The notes: generated by a model not told the origin, from the letters alone. DNA of 64,000 nucleotides from Rhodocyclaceae bacterium (GCA_023230455.1 JALNXH010000010.1:1-64000), one strand, 5' to 3'; counted from the stretch's first letter, positions 25,251 through 35,365 are shown. Translations and numbers: made by a program.

Positions 25251-26693
25251 CTACCGTCCTGCACCTTCCATTCGCCGCATAAACGCCCGTCCCGGATCGT
25301 CGTCCTCGCTCGGCGCTTCGCCGGGTGCGAAGGTGGCGGCGCGATAGGCGTGGACCGGGTTGCCGCGATCGAGGCTGCCGGTCACCAGTTTCGGGAAGGC
25401 GATGATCAGCGCCACCATCAGGACCTGGATCAGTACGAAAGGCACGGCCCCCCAGTAGATGTCGCTGGAGCGCACCGACGGCGGCGCCACAGAGCGCAGA
25501 TAGAACAGCGCGAAGCCGAAGGGCGGGTGCATGAACGAGGTCTGCATGTTCACTGCCAGGATCACGCCGAACCAGATCGGGTCGATGCCCAGCTTCACCG
25601 CCGCCGGCCCCAGCAGCGGCACCAGGATGAACGCCAGTTCGAAGAAGTCGAGGAAGAAGGCGAGGAGGAACACCAGCAGGTTTACCGCGATCAGGAAACC
25701 GGTCTGGCCGCCGGGCAGGTGCTGGAGCAGATGCTCGACCCAGACGTGGCCGTCCACGCCGTAGAAGGTTAGGCTGAACAGGCGGGCGCCGATCAGGATG
25801 AAGACGACGAAGGTGGTCAGCCGAGCGGTGCTCTCCATCGCCTGGCGCAGTAGCGGGACGGTCAGCCGGCGCCGCGCTACGGCAAGGATCAGCGCGCCAC
25901 AGGCGCCCATCGCGCCGCCCTCGGTGGGCGTGGCAATGCCGAGGTAGATGGTGCCGAGGACAAGGAAGATCAGCAGCAGCGGCGGGATCAGCGCGGTCAC
26001 CGCGCGCAGCGCCAGGTGCCCGCCGCGCAGCGTGCGCGCGTGTGGCGGCAGGGCCGGCGCCCAGGCCGGGCGGATGAGGGTGACCAGCAGCACATACACG
26101 GCGTAGAACCCTGTCAGCATCAGGCCCGGAAGCATGGCTCCCTGGTACATGTCGCCCACCGATTTACCGAGCTGGTCGGCCATCACGATCAGCACCAGCG
26201 AGGGCGGAATGATCTGCGCCAGCGTGCCTGAGGCGGCGATCACGCCGCTGGCGAGGCGCATGTTGTAGCCGTAGCGCTGCATGATCGGCAGCGAGATCAG
26301 GCCCATCGAGATTACCGAGGCGGCGACCACGCCGGTGGTGGCGGCGAGCATCGCGCCGACCACGATTACCGCATAGGCCAGCCCGCCGCGCACCGTGCCG
26401 AACAGTTGGCCGATGGTATCCAGCAGATCCTCGGCCATGCCCGAGCGTTCGAGGATCAGTCCCATGAAGGTGAAGAACGGGACGGCGAGCAGCGTCTCGT
26501 TGCTCATCACGCCGTACACCCGGTCGGGCAGGGCCTGGAACAGCTGGATCGGCAGCACGCCGAGGGCGATGCCGATCAGGCCGAAGACGATGCCGTTGGC
26601 TGCCAGCGCGAAGGCCACCGGATAGCCGAGGAGGAGGAACGCCACCAGCGAGGCGAAGATTACCGGCGCCAGATTGGCGGCGAGAAATTCCAT
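25251..26693 (-). CDS. dctM: TRAP transporter large permease (DctM)
   Basis: This 480-residue integral membrane protein is the large TRAP subunit, which moves substrate driven by a sodium or proton gradient. About 12 hydrophobic helices are visible, with family segments such as PFFTFMGLILERSGMAEDLLD and ATTGVVAASVISMGLISLP, given here as FFTFMGLILERSG and GVVAASVISMG. The C-terminus carries a hydrophilic tail of about 35 residues. It overlaps the stop of the DctQ gene by one base (TGATG), so translation is coupled. The likely binding protein is the DctP-like protein at 22377-23474. Confidence 0.93.
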   Translation of the reverse strand: MEFLAANLAPVIFASLVAFLLLGYPVAFALAANGIVFGLIGIALGVLPIQLFQALPDRVYGVMSNETLLAVPFFTFMGLILERSGMAEDLLDTIGQLFGTVRGGLAYAVIVVGAMLAATTGVVAASVISMGLISLPIMQRYGYNMRLASGVIAASGTLAQIIPPSLVLIVMADQLGKSVGDMYQGAMLPGLMLTGFYAVYVLLVTLIRPAWAPALPPHARTLRGGHLALRAVTALIPPLLLIFLVLGTIYLGIATPTEGGAMGACGALILAVARRRLTVPLLRQAMESTARLTTFVVFILIGARLFSLTFYGVDGHVWVEHLLQHLPGGQTGFLIAVNLLVFLLAFFLDFFELAFILVPLLGPAAVKLGIDPIWFGVILAVNMQTSFMHPPFGFALFYLRSVAPPSVRSSDIYWGAVPFVLIQVLMVALIIAFPKLVTGSLDRGNPVHAYRAATFAPGEAPSEDDDPGRAFMRRMEGAGR

Positions 26694-27280
26694 CAGCTCT
26701 TTCCTTCGCCGTGTACGCGCAACACGTCGGCCAGCTCCAATTCCGCCATCCGTTCACTGCCCGGTGCGGGATCCGGCCCCTCGCCGCGGAGGAAGGCGAG
26801 GCGCTTGATGAATTCGGAAATGCCCTGTAGCGCCAGCAGCGCAAAGCCGAGCGGCATCAGTGCTTTCACCGGCCAGAGGATCAGTCCTCCGGCATTTACC
26901 GAGCGCTCGCCCGAGTGCAGCGCCTCGGCGAAGAAGGGCCAGGACAGCCAGAGCATCAGCAGCGCCATCGGCAGCAGGAAGAACAGCGTGCCGAACAGGT
27001 CGATCCAGATCTGGGTGCGGCGGCTGAAGCGGCTGTAGATGACGTCGATACGTACATGTTCCTGCTTCAGCAGCGTATGGCCGCCGGAGAGCAGGAAGAT
27101 CGCCGCGAACATGTACCACTGCAATTCGAGCCAGGCGTTGGAACTGAGGTCGAAGGCCTTGCGCATCACGGCGTTGCCCGCCGAGACCAGCACAGCGGCC
27201 AGCACCAGCCAGCAGGCGAGGCGGCCGATGCGTGCATTCGCGGCGTCGATCAGGCGCGACAGCGCAGTCAGTGCATCCAT
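26693..27280 (-). CDS. dctQ: TRAP transporter small permease (DctQ)
   Basis: This 195-residue protein has four predicted membrane helices and is the small TRAP subunit that joins DctP to DctM. Segments such as WLELQWYMFAAIFLLSGGHTL (cut short here as WLELQWYMFAAIF) and EHVRIDVIYSRFS are typical of DctQ. The start is the ATG at 27280; a longer frame to 27373 would overlap the phosphatase start region and has no support. It is the first gene of the minus-strand dctQ-dctM pair. Confidence 0.9.
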   Translation of the reverse strand: MDALTALSRLIDAANARIGRLACWLVLAAVLVSAGNAVMRKAFDLSSNAWLELQWYMFAAIFLLSGGHTLLKQEHVRIDVIYSRFSRRTQIWIDLFGTLFFLLPMALLMLWLSWPFFAEALHSGERSVNAGGLILWPVKALMPLGFALLALQGISEFIKRLAFLRGEGPDPAPGSERMAELELADVLRVHGEGKS

Positions 27281-27350
27281 GGACAGTCTCCGGTAGGGGG
27301 GGCTCAGCCGGGTAAAATCGGCGCTGCATTGTAGCCCGCGCCTTTTTTCA

Positions 27351-27983
27351 ATGACCACCACACGCTTCTGCATCGTCCGCCATGGCGAAACCGACTGGAA
27401 TATCGAGCGCCGCCATCAGGGCCACCTCGACATCGCGTTAAACGATCTCGGTCGGCGCCAAGCCATGGCCGCGGCCGACGGACTTGCCGGACAGCATTTC
27501 GATTCGGCGTATACCAGCGACCTGGGCCGCACCCGGGCTACCGCCGAGACCATCGCGCAGCACCTCGGCCTGGCGGTCTACGACGAACCTGGCCTGCGTG
27601 AGCGGCATTACGGCATTTTTCAGGGCCGGACCGTGGACGAGGTCGCGGCCATCGACCCGGAGAGTCACGACCGCTACCGGGCGCGCGATCTCGATCACGA
27701 TTTCGGCGGCGGCGAGACCTTGCGCGGGTTCGCGCGGCGCGTGATCCAGACCGTGGAGCGCCTGGCGGCGGAGCATGTCGGGCAGACCCTGCTGCTGGTC
27801 ACCCACGGTGGCGTGCTGGACGTGATCTATCGTCACGCACATGGCCGCGACCTGGTTTCGGCGCGCGACTTCGTCATCCCGAATGCGGCCTTCAACTGGC
27901 TCCAGGCTGGCCCCGACGGTTGGCACGTTCTGGTCTGGGCCGACCGCGAACACCTACAGCGCGCGCTGGATGAGGTGGCCTGA
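27351..27983 (+). CDS. Histidine phosphatase family protein (phosphoglycerate mutase-like)
   Basis: This 210-residue enzyme belongs to the histidine phosphatase superfamily. The catalytic VRHGETDWN motif lies at residues 9-17 (His11), the second Arg in DLGRTRATAET, and the second catalytic His in THGGVLD (near 147). Members of this kind include GpmB-like and CobC-like phosphatases, and the substrate cannot be set from sequence. It is divergent from dctQ. A TAAAAT (about 27313-27318) may be its -10. Confidence 0.88.
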   Translation: MTTTRFCIVRHGETDWNIERRHQGHLDIALNDLGRRQAMAAADGLAGQHFDSAYTSDLGRTRATAETIAQHLGLAVYDEPGLRERHYGIFQGRTVDEVAAIDPESHDRYRARDLDHDFGGGETLRGFARRVIQTVERLAAEHVGQTLLLVTHGGVLDVIYRHAHGRDLVSARDFVIPNAAFNWLQAGPDGWHVLVWADREHLQRALDEVA

Positions 27984-27993
27984 GCCGGGGTGC

Positions 27994-27999
27994 TAAAAT
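27994..27999 (+). promoter_or_regulatory. Candidate -10 element for glyA
   Basis: TAAAAT lies 36 bases upstream of the glyA ATG in the short gap after the phosphatase gene. The -35 region is unclear. No riboswitch-like structure was seen in this short leader. Confidence 0.3.
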
Positions 28000-28034
28000 T
28001 CGCGGCTTTCCTCCTTTACCTCCGGGATAGCCTC

Positions 28035-29282
<1,248 letters not shown>

Positions 29283-29289
29283 CACCCCT

Positions 29290-29342
29290 CTCCCCCGTGT
29301 TGCGGGGGAGCTGACGAGTCGCCCCCTTCCTCAGGAAGGGGG
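29290..29342 (+). repeat. Two tandem GC hairpins between glyA and nrdR
   Basis: CTCCCCC/GGGGGAG (29290-29296 and 29304-29310) and CCCCCTTCC/GGAAGGGGG (29322-29330 and 29334-29342) are two perfect hairpins immediately after glyA. Neither is followed by a T-run. They may be terminator-like or 3'-end-protecting structures, or a dispersed repeat. Confidence 0.5.
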
Positions 29343-29374
29343 ATGGGAGGAAGGCTGTTCAATTCATGCCCGCA

Positions 29375-29419
29375 GGGCATTTCATCGGTCGATTCAGGGA
29401 GTCGACCGATGAAATGCCC
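29375..29419. repeat. Perfect 18-bp inverted repeat covering the nrdR start codon
   Basis: The arm at 29375-29392 is the exact reverse complement of the arm at 29402-29419, with a nine-base loop TTCAGGGAG. The right arm contains the nrdR ATG (29409-29411) and its first codons. The loop holds the GGGAG ribosome binding site. Outer CCGCA (29370-29374) and TGCGG (29424-29428) could extend the stem past a small bulge. In RNA this would be a very stable hairpin. Confidence 0.9.
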
Positions 29420-29888
29420 CTTCTGCGGCGCTTCGGAAACCCAGGTGGCCGACACCCGGGAGAACGACGACGGCGATACGGTTCGCCGCCGCCGCCGCTG
29501 TAGCGCCTGCGAGAAGCGTTTCACCACCTATGAGCGGGTCGAGTTGCAACTGCCGCAGATCGTCAAGAAAAACGGCAGCCGCACCGAGTTCGATCGCGAC
29601 AAGCTGCTCGCCAGCATGATGCTGGCGCTGCGCAAGCGCCCGGTTACCACTGAGAGCGTGGAAGCGGCGGCGAGCCGCATCGAGGAAAAATTGGTCACCC
29701 TCGGTGAGCGTGAAATCGCCTCCGACCGCGTCGGCGAACTGGTGATGCGCGAGTTGAAAAAACTCGACAAGGTGGCCTACATCCGTTTCGCCTCGGTGTA
29801 TCGCAACTTCGAAGACGTGGACGAATTTTCCGACGCCATCCGCGAAGTGCAGACCGCGCCGCGGGTACGGCGCCCCCGTGGCGAATGA
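29409..29888 (+). CDS. nrdR: Transcriptional repressor NrdR
   Basis: This 159-residue repressor controls ribonucleotide reductase genes. The N-terminal zinc ribbon has CPFC at residues 3-6 and CSAC near 31-34, and an ATP-cone domain follows (about 49-140), where ATP/dATP binding sets DNA binding. The start codon lies inside a perfect 18-bp inverted repeat whose loop shows GGGAG, so its own translation may be structurally controlled. The stop overlaps the ribD start (ATGA). Confidence 0.95.
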   Translation: MKCPFCGASETQVADTRENDDGDTVRRRRRCSACEKRFTTYERVELQLPQIVKKNGSRTEFDRDKLLASMMLALRKRPVTTESVEAAASRIEEKLVTLGEREIASDRVGELVMRELKKLDKVAYIRFASVYRNFEDVDEFSDAIREVQTAPRVRRPRGE

Positions 29889-30994
29889 GTCACGCTAAAC
29901 CGCCGATGAGTTTTTCCGTCGCCGATCACGCTTTCATGAGCGCCGCGCTGCGGCTCGCTGAGCGCGGCCTGTACACCACCACACCCAATCCCCGTGTCGG
30001 CTGCGTCATCGTCCGCGATGAGCAGATCGTCGGCGAAGGTTGGCACGAGAAGGCCGGCGCAGCGCATGCGGAAGTTCATGCGCTGAGCGATGCCGGTGAG
30101 CAGGCGCGCGGCGCCACCGCTTATGTCAGCCTCGAACCGTGCAGCCACCACGGCCGCACGCCGCCCTGCGTCGATGCGCTGATCGCCGCAGGCATCGGTC
30201 GCGTCGTCGCGGCGATGACCGATCCCAACCCCAGTGTGTCGGGCGCAGGCCTTGCGCAATTGCGCGCCGCCGGCATTGCGACCGAAGTCGGGCTGATGGA
30301 GGAAGCCGCGCGCGAACTCAATATCGGTTTCGTCGCGCGCATGACCCGTGGTACGCCCTGGCTGCGGCTCAAGGTCGCCGCCAGCCTGGACGGCAAGACT
30401 GCACTGAACAACGGCCGCTCGCAGTGGATCACCGGCCCCGCGGCGCGTCGCGACGCCCACGCCTGGCGTGCCCGCAGCTGCGCCATGCTGACCGGCATCG
30501 GCACCGTCCGCGACGACGATCCGCAGCTCAATGTGCGCGAGATCGAAACGCCGCGCCAGCCGTTGCGGGTGGTGGTCGACAGCCGACTGGAAATTTCGCT
30601 CACGGCGCGCATCCTACAGGGCGGCAACACCTTGATTGCCGCCGCGGTGGAGGATCGCGATCGCATCGTGGCGCTGCGCGATCAAGGGGTGGAGGTGCTG
30701 CTGTTGCCCAATGCCGTAGGCAAGGTGGACCTGCCGCAACTGCTGCGCGAACTCGGTCGCCGCGGTGTCAATGAAGTCATGGCCGAAGCCGGTTTCAAGC
30801 TCAACGGTTCGCTGCTGCGCGAAGGCTGCGTCGACGAACTGCTGCTTTATCAGGCACCGATTCTGCTCGGCGAGCGGGCGCGCGGGATGTTCGATCTGCC
30901 CGAGTTGGGCGATCTGTCGGCCAAGCGCGAACTGCGGGTGATGGACCGGCGCGCGGTCGGCGACGACATGCGCATCGTTGCGCGATTCAAGTAA
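29885..30994 (+). CDS. ribD: Bifunctional riboflavin deaminase/reductase RibD
   Basis: This 369-residue protein carries out two early steps of riboflavin synthesis: deamination and side-chain reduction of the pyrimidine intermediate. The deaminase zinc motif is visible as HAEVHAL with PCSHHGRTPPC (about residues 60-100). The reductase domain starts near residue 155 (LRLKVAASLDGKTA) and includes WITG and VMAEAG. It is translationally coupled to nrdR. The next rib genes are outside the window or elsewhere. Confidence 0.95.
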   Translation: MSHAKPPMSFSVADHAFMSAALRLAERGLYTTTPNPRVGCVIVRDEQIVGEGWHEKAGAAHAEVHALSDAGEQARGATAYVSLEPCSHHGRTPPCVDALIAAGIGRVVAAMTDPNPSVSGAGLAQLRAAGIATEVGLMEEAARELNIGFVARMTRGTPWLRLKVAASLDGKTALNNGRSQWITGPAARRDAHAWRARSCAMLTGIGTVRDDDPQLNVREIETPRQPLRVVVDSRLEISLTARILQGGNTLIAAAVEDRDRIVALRDQGVEVLLLPNAVGKVDLPQLLRELGRRGVNEVMAEAGFKLNGSLLREGCVDELLLYQAPILLGERARGMFDLPELGDLSAKRELRVMDRRAVGDDMRIVARFK

Positions 30995-31049
30995 CCGTAT
31001 TCGCCTGCCAGGGCGAAATTATTCCGACTATTTTCGCGAGATCTAAGCA

Positions 31050-31505
31050 ATGACAAACCCCGCCATCCCCGCCGAACTGATCGGCACCTGGACGCTGGTT
31101 TCCTATGTGGCGAGCGGTTCAGGCGGCGAGGAGCGGTATCCGCACGGACGGATGCCGCAGGGCCAGCTGATCTATACCGCGGAGGGTGATATGGCGGTGA
31201 TGCTGATGCGTCGCGGCCGGCCGAAGTTCGCTGCCGACGATCTGGTCGGCGGCTCGGCCGACGAGTTGCGCAGCGCTTTCGAGGGTTTCGAGGCGTACAC
31301 CGGAACTTTCGACGTCGATTCGGTGGCGGGCTGTGTGCGCCACCACCTCGATGTGTGCCGCTTCCCCAATTGGGAAGGCGGGACGCAACTGCGGCATTTC
31401 AAACTGAGCGGCGAGCGCCTGGAGCTTTCCACGCCGCCGATTACCGCCCGCGGCCGGGAGTGGATCTACACTTTGCTCTGGCAGCGCAAGAAATACGGCG
31501 TTTAG
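31050..31505 (+). CDS. Lipocalin-like domain protein
   Basis: This 151-residue protein has the pattern of the lipocalin-like domain family: ELIGTWTLVSY at the N-terminus, then GQLIYTAEGDMAVMLM, and the closing strand ERLELSTPP. It has no signal peptide, so it is probably cytoplasmic. The ligand is unknown. It is convergent with dsbD and overlaps its stop by four bases. Confidence 0.75.
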   Translation: MTNPAIPAELIGTWTLVSYVASGSGGEERYPHGRMPQGQLIYTAEGDMAVMLMRRGRPKFAADDLVGGSADELRSAFEGFEAYTGTFDVDSVAGCVRHHLDVCRFPNWEGGTQLRHFKLSGERLELSTPPITARGREWIYTLLWQRKKYGV

Positions 31506-33229
31506 CGGGGGGCCTTGCCGAGCACGGCGAGGAATTCCTGCGGCGGCAGATAGCCTACTACGCGCGGGTCGGCGGCTTCCTTGCCCTGGCGGTCGAAGAA
31601 GATGATGCCCGGCGGACCGAACAGGCCGAAGCGTTGCAGCAGCGCCTTGTCTTCATCCGTGTTGGCGGTGACGTCGGCCTGTAGCAGCAACATGCCGGCG
31701 AAGCGTTGCTTCACCTGCGGATCGCTGAACGTGTTGCGTTCCATCTCCTTACAGCTGACGCACCAGTCGGCATAGAAATCGAGCATCACCGGACGGCCGG
31801 CCGTTTTCAGGCGGGCATCGAGCTCGGCCACCGATTTGATTCTTTCGAAGCGTGTTGCGCCGCCTGCCTCACTGACGCCCGCGCCGTGCAGGAATCCCAG
31901 CGGCTGCAACGGGTCGCGTGCGCCGGCCAGCGCGCCGAGCAGCAGCGCGGCGCCGGCGATCAGCAGGACGACGCCGATTCCCTTCCACAGCCGGTGCCAG
32001 CCGCCGGCATGGGGCGGCAGCGGGTCGAGGGCGTGCAGGTAGATCGAAGGCACGATCAGCAGTGCCGCCCAGCCGAGCATGATGAGCCAGGCCGGCAGCA
32101 CTGGCGAGGCCAGCCAGAGGGCGGTGGCGAGCAACACGACGCCGAAAAATTTCTTCACCGCTTCCATCCATGGCCCGGTCTTCGGCAGCAGCGAACGCGA
32201 GAACAGGCCTACCGCCAGCAGCGGCGCGCCCATGCCGAGGGCCATAGCGAACAGCGCGGCGCCGCCGAGCGCAGCGTTGCCGGTCTTGGCGATGTAGAGC
32301 AGGGCGCCGGCCAGCGGCGCGGCGACGCAGGGGCCGACGATCAGCGCCGACAAGGCACCCATGATGAACAGTGCGGGGGAGGAGCCGCCGCGCCGGTTGG
32401 CGCTATCCGAAAGCCGGCTCTGTAGCGCGGCCGGCAATTGCAGTTCGTAGAAGCCGAACATCGACAGCGAGAGCGCCACGAACACCAGCGCAAAGCCGCC
32501 CAGCACCCACGCGTTCTGTAGTGCCGCCGACAGCAGCGTACCGGACAGCCCGGCGGCGACGCCGGCCAGGGCATAGGTGACGGCCATGCCGAGCACGTAG
32601 GCGAGCGATAGCATGAAGGCGCGCGCATGCGTCACCGCGTGGCCGTGGTTGACGATGATGCCGGAGAGGATGGGCACCAGCGGCAACACACAGGGGGTGA
32701 AGGCGAGCAGCAGGCCGAAGCCGAAGAAGGTCAGCATCGCCAGCCAGAAGCCGCCATGGAGCAGGCGGGCGATGCGCGATGTCTCGTCGCCGCCGGCCGC
32801 ATCGCCGGCAGCCGGTGTGCCGCCCGCCGGCTGCACCGCCACCGTTTGCGTCTGCGGCGGATAGCAGATGCCCATGTCGGCGCATCCCTGCGCCGTGAGT
32901 CGGAGCGAAAGCGCGCCGGCGGGCGTGGCGGGAAGGCGGATCGCGACGTTGCGGTGATAGGTCTCGACGCGGCCGAAATTCGGGTCGTCCTTCATCTCGC
33001 CGGCCGGGAAGATGGCTGTGCCGAGCGTGGAGCCCGGCGTTTCGGCGGCGAAGCGGAAGCGCTCGCGGTACAGGTAATAGCCCTTGGCGACGGCCCAGCG
33101 CACTTCGACGTGGCTGTCGTCGATCCACTGCGCGGATGCCTGGAACGCCTGTTCGGGGGGCAAGGGTTCCTCCCCGGCATGGGCCAGCGGAAGGAAGCAG
33201 CAGAGCAGAAGCAGCAGACGGTTCAGCAT
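31502..33229 (-). CDS. dsbD: Thiol:disulfide interchange protein DsbD
   Basis: This 575-residue inner-membrane protein passes electrons from cytoplasmic thioredoxin to periplasmic partners such as DsbC and cytochrome c maturation factors. It has a signal peptide, an N-terminal periplasmic domain with its Cys pair in CADMGICYPP, a central membrane domain starting near residue 170 with TPCVLPLVPIL, and a C-terminal thioredoxin domain with WCVSC. All cysteine pairs expected for the relay are present. It overlaps the cutA stop by seven bases, so the two are likely co-transcribed. Confidence 0.95.
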   Translation of the reverse strand: MLNRLLLLLCCFLPLAHAGEEPLPPEQAFQASAQWIDDSHVEVRWAVAKGYYLYRERFRFAAETPGSTLGTAIFPAGEMKDDPNFGRVETYHRNVAIRLPATPAGALSLRLTAQGCADMGICYPPQTQTVAVQPAGGTPAAGDAAGGDETSRIARLLHGGFWLAMLTFFGFGLLLAFTPCVLPLVPILSGIIVNHGHAVTHARAFMLSLAYVLGMAVTYALAGVAAGLSGTLLSAALQNAWVLGGFALVFVALSLSMFGFYELQLPAALQSRLSDSANRRGGSSPALFIMGALSALIVGPCVAAPLAGALLYIAKTGNAALGGAALFAMALGMGAPLLAVGLFSRSLLPKTGPWMEAVKKFFGVVLLATALWLASPVLPAWLIMLGWAALLIVPSIYLHALDPLPPHAGGWHRLWKGIGVVLLIAGAALLLGALAGARDPLQPLGFLHGAGVSEAGGATRFERIKSVAELDARLKTAGRPVMLDFYADWCVSCKEMERNTFSDPQVKQRFAGMLLLQADVTANTDEDKALLQRFGLFGPPGIIFFDRQGKEAADPRVVGYLPPQEFLAVLGKAPR

Positions 33230-33561
33230 GAGGTATCCGGGGGCGGGGCGCGGGTTTCGTCAGCCACCCAGGCCAGGTAGGCGGGCAGCCCTTGCGCAAG
33301 TGGGACCGCGACGATTTCAGGAAGTTCGTAGGGATGGCGTTCGCGGATTGCCGCTTCAAGGTCGGCATAGCGTGCGGCGCAGGTCTTGATCAGCAGCGGC
33401 ACCTCGCCGGCCTCCTCGACCCGGCCCTGCCAGCGATAGACCGAGCGGCAGGGGGCGAGGATGTTCACGCAGGCGGCCAGCCGCCGCTCCACCAGTTCGC
33501 CGGCGAGGGCGCGGGCGGCGGCTTCGTCGGGCAGGTTGGTCAGCACCAGCAGGGTTTCCAT
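33223..33561 (-). CDS. cutA: CutA1 divalent-ion tolerance protein
   Basis: This 112-residue protein is the trimeric CutA1 family member linked to copper and other metal tolerance. Typical segments are TNLPDEAAARALAGELVERRLAACVN, given here as ERRLAACVNI, YRWQGRVEEAGEVPLLIKT, here WQGRVEE, and HPYELPEIVAVP. It lies just upstream of dsbD on the minus strand and overlaps it. Confidence 0.95.
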   Translation of the reverse strand: METLLVLTNLPDEAAARALAGELVERRLAACVNILAPCRSVYRWQGRVEEAGEVPLLIKTCAARYADLEAAIRERHPYELPEIVAVPLAQGLPAYLAWVADETRAPPPDTSC

Positions 33562-33672
33562 GCCGGCATTTTAACCTCGGCCTGCAACGCGTCTGGATTG
33601 ACGCTCTTTTCCGCGTTTTCGGAGCGCAGAGAGCAGGGTAGCCTTGCCGGCGACCCTTCAGGAGCCCGGCCC

Positions 33673-34313
33673 TTGACCACGCGCAACTTTTCGCCCGCCG
33701 AACAACGCGCCGCCGCCGAAAACGCGGCATTGGCGCGGCTCGATGCCGGGCGCGAGCAGTTGGAGGAAATCAAGACGCGGCATCTGGTCGAAGCCGAGGC
33801 GCTGGCGCTGGCGCGGATGCGCATCCAGACTGAGCGCTCGTTGGCCAATCAGGCCGAGGCTCTGCGCGATGCCGAGCGCAAAGCGGAGACCGCCGCCATC
33901 GAGCGGCGCAGCGCCGACCTCGATGCGAGCAAGGAAGCCCAGCGGCGCAGCGTCTTGGAAACCGAGGCGTGCAAGGCGGTCAAGAGGCGCGCCGGGCGGC
34001 GGCGGAACAGGCCGAACAGATGGCGCAGCAGAAACGGGTGGCACTGGCCGCAAAGCAGGCCGCCATCGACGCCCGCCGCGAGGCGGTGCGGCAGATGCGC
34101 GCTGCGCTGAGCGGCCGGCGGCAGGCGCGTCTGCGCATCGCCTGGGCTGCGCTGCGCTGCGCCTCGCCGCTCAAGGTTTTGGCTGTAGCCTTGATCCTGG
34201 GCATCGCCGTTGGCTACGGCGCGGCCTGGTGGCCGCGGGCCGGATTCGCTACCGGCGGCGAGGAAGCGCCGCTCAGGCTCGACATGCAGCTGGCCGACCC
34301 GCCCGGCCGCTAA
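33673..34313 (+). pseudogene. Coiled-coil membrane-anchored protein, frame broken near 33980
   Basis: The first part (TTG 33673, GGAG about eight bases upstream) reads a long Ala/Glu/Arg-rich coiled coil for about 100 residues (AEQRAAAENAALARL onward). Near 33975-33985 this frame turns into an unlikely Arg-rich stretch, while another frame resumes the same coiled-coil character (QEARRAAAEQAEQMAQQ). That frame ends in one membrane helix (about 34174-34230, VLAVALILGIAVGYGAAWW) and a short tail. A one- or two-base change in between would restore one protein of about 210 residues. Whether this is a true mutation or a sequence error cannot be told here. Function is unknown. Confidence 0.6.
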
Positions 34314-34681
34314 CGAGGGGCTGTATCGGCCTTGATCGCCGTGCCTTCGAGGACGAAGGGAAGGCAGTTTTCGAGATCGATGAAGCGCGGCTCGTCCGGG
34401 CGCACGTACTCCAGATATTTGGGTTCCTTGAAGGCGGCTACCAACGCATCGGCATCGTGGAAGGTCAGCACTGCGACGCCGTCATAGGCCGCGGAATGAC
34501 CGAACATCGCTGCCACCGGCGAGCCTTCCTCGTGCGGCCGGTACTGTACGTAGCTGCGCAGGTGGCGGGTGAACTCCTTGCAGCTCAACAACAGCGGCGC
34601 ATGCACCTCACCCCAGTAGCGGCTGAATTCCGCGTGGGTGAAATCGCTGCGGCGCTTGATGCAGACAATCAATGTAGCCAT
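34310..34681 (-). CDS. EthD-domain family protein
   Basis: This 123-residue protein fits the dimeric alpha-beta barrel EthD family: LIVCIKRRSDFTHAEFSRYW at the start, HAPLL, YDGVAVLTFHDADAL, and a final conserved-looking end. Such proteins often assist small-molecule metabolism, but no partner enzyme is adjacent. It overlaps the end of the frameshifted gene by four bases in convergent direction and has a GGAG ribosome binding site. Confidence 0.8.
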   Translation of the reverse strand: MATLIVCIKRRSDFTHAEFSRYWGEVHAPLLLSCKEFTRHLRSYVQYRPHEEGSPVAAMFGHSAAYDGVAVLTFHDADALVAAFKEPKYLEYVRPDEPRFIDLENCLPFVLEGTAIKADTAPR

Positions 34682-34756
34682 GCTTCGCTCTCCTTGAGAT
34701 GTGGGGGCGCTGCGGTTGTTTCGGGGCTCGGCCCTTACCGGGCGACGAATCTCCGT

Positions 34757-35236
34757 TTAGCCCTTGCCGCCATCGCCACCCGGCTTGCCGAACAGCCGGC
34801 TGGTCTGACCAAGGCTTTGCAACGTTTTTGCGGTATTGCTCGACGTCCGGATGGCGTCGGCCAGTGGCTTGTCGCACGCGTGGATGTGGTTGGTCAGCCA
34901 CTTGTGCAGGGCTTCCTGCAGGTTGTCGGGTATGGCCATTTCGCCCGAGTCGTAGTGCGCCTTCAGAATGATGAGCTCGTCGATCAGCTTGGCATGCTCG
35001 CGCGTGTGCTGGCTGGCGTTGGGATCCTGATGTGCCTGCATCAGAGATTCCTCAAGGGCGAAATGCTCCCATGCCAATGCGATCAGGCTGTCGAATTCCT
35101 TGTCGCAGTCTGTTTTGTCATGGCCGTTCTCGGCGGCGTGCGTCAGCCGGTTGATGGTTTCCAGCAGCCGCTTGTGGTCGGCGTCGATTTTCTTGTGTCC
35201 GACCAAGAGCGAATCCGACCATCCGATTGCATCCAT
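34757..35236 (-). CDS. Bacteriohemerythrin
   Basis: This 159-residue single-domain hemerythrin binds oxygen at a di-iron site. The iron ligands are visible: His in LVGHKKIDADHK (two His and Asp), His and Glu in EHFALEESLMQAH, and His in THTREH and LTNHIHACD. The protein has a C-terminal Gly/Lys-rich tail. Such proteins are common in motile betaproteobacteria and may deliver or scavenge oxygen; this role is inferred from the family. The gene stands alone on the minus strand. Confidence 0.92.
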   Translation of the reverse strand: MDAIGWSDSLLVGHKKIDADHKRLLETINRLTHAAENGHDKTDCDKEFDSLIALAWEHFALEESLMQAHQDPNASQHTREHAKLIDELIILKAHYDSGEMAIPDNLQEALHKWLTNHIHACDKPLADAIRTSSNTAKTLQSLGQTSRLFGKPGGDGGKG

Positions 35237-35365
35237 GTGTTTTCCTTTTCTCTTGTTGCCGCTTTACGTTATTCCTTGATGCAAGCAACGTTCTGTCCGG
35301 TATTAAAGCTTAAAGTCTCTGCAAATGTATTCGCCATTTTGCCGGCTCCGGTGGACTCCGTCACA

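Noticed and set aside
29290..29342. Classical terminator of glyA
   Set aside because: The two hairpins are strong but lack the T-run required for intrinsic termination, so they are listed as repeats only.
35237..35365. FliA-type promoter before the bacteriohemerythrin gene
   Set aside because: TAA- and CCGGA-like pieces are present but the spacing is wrong for sigma-28.
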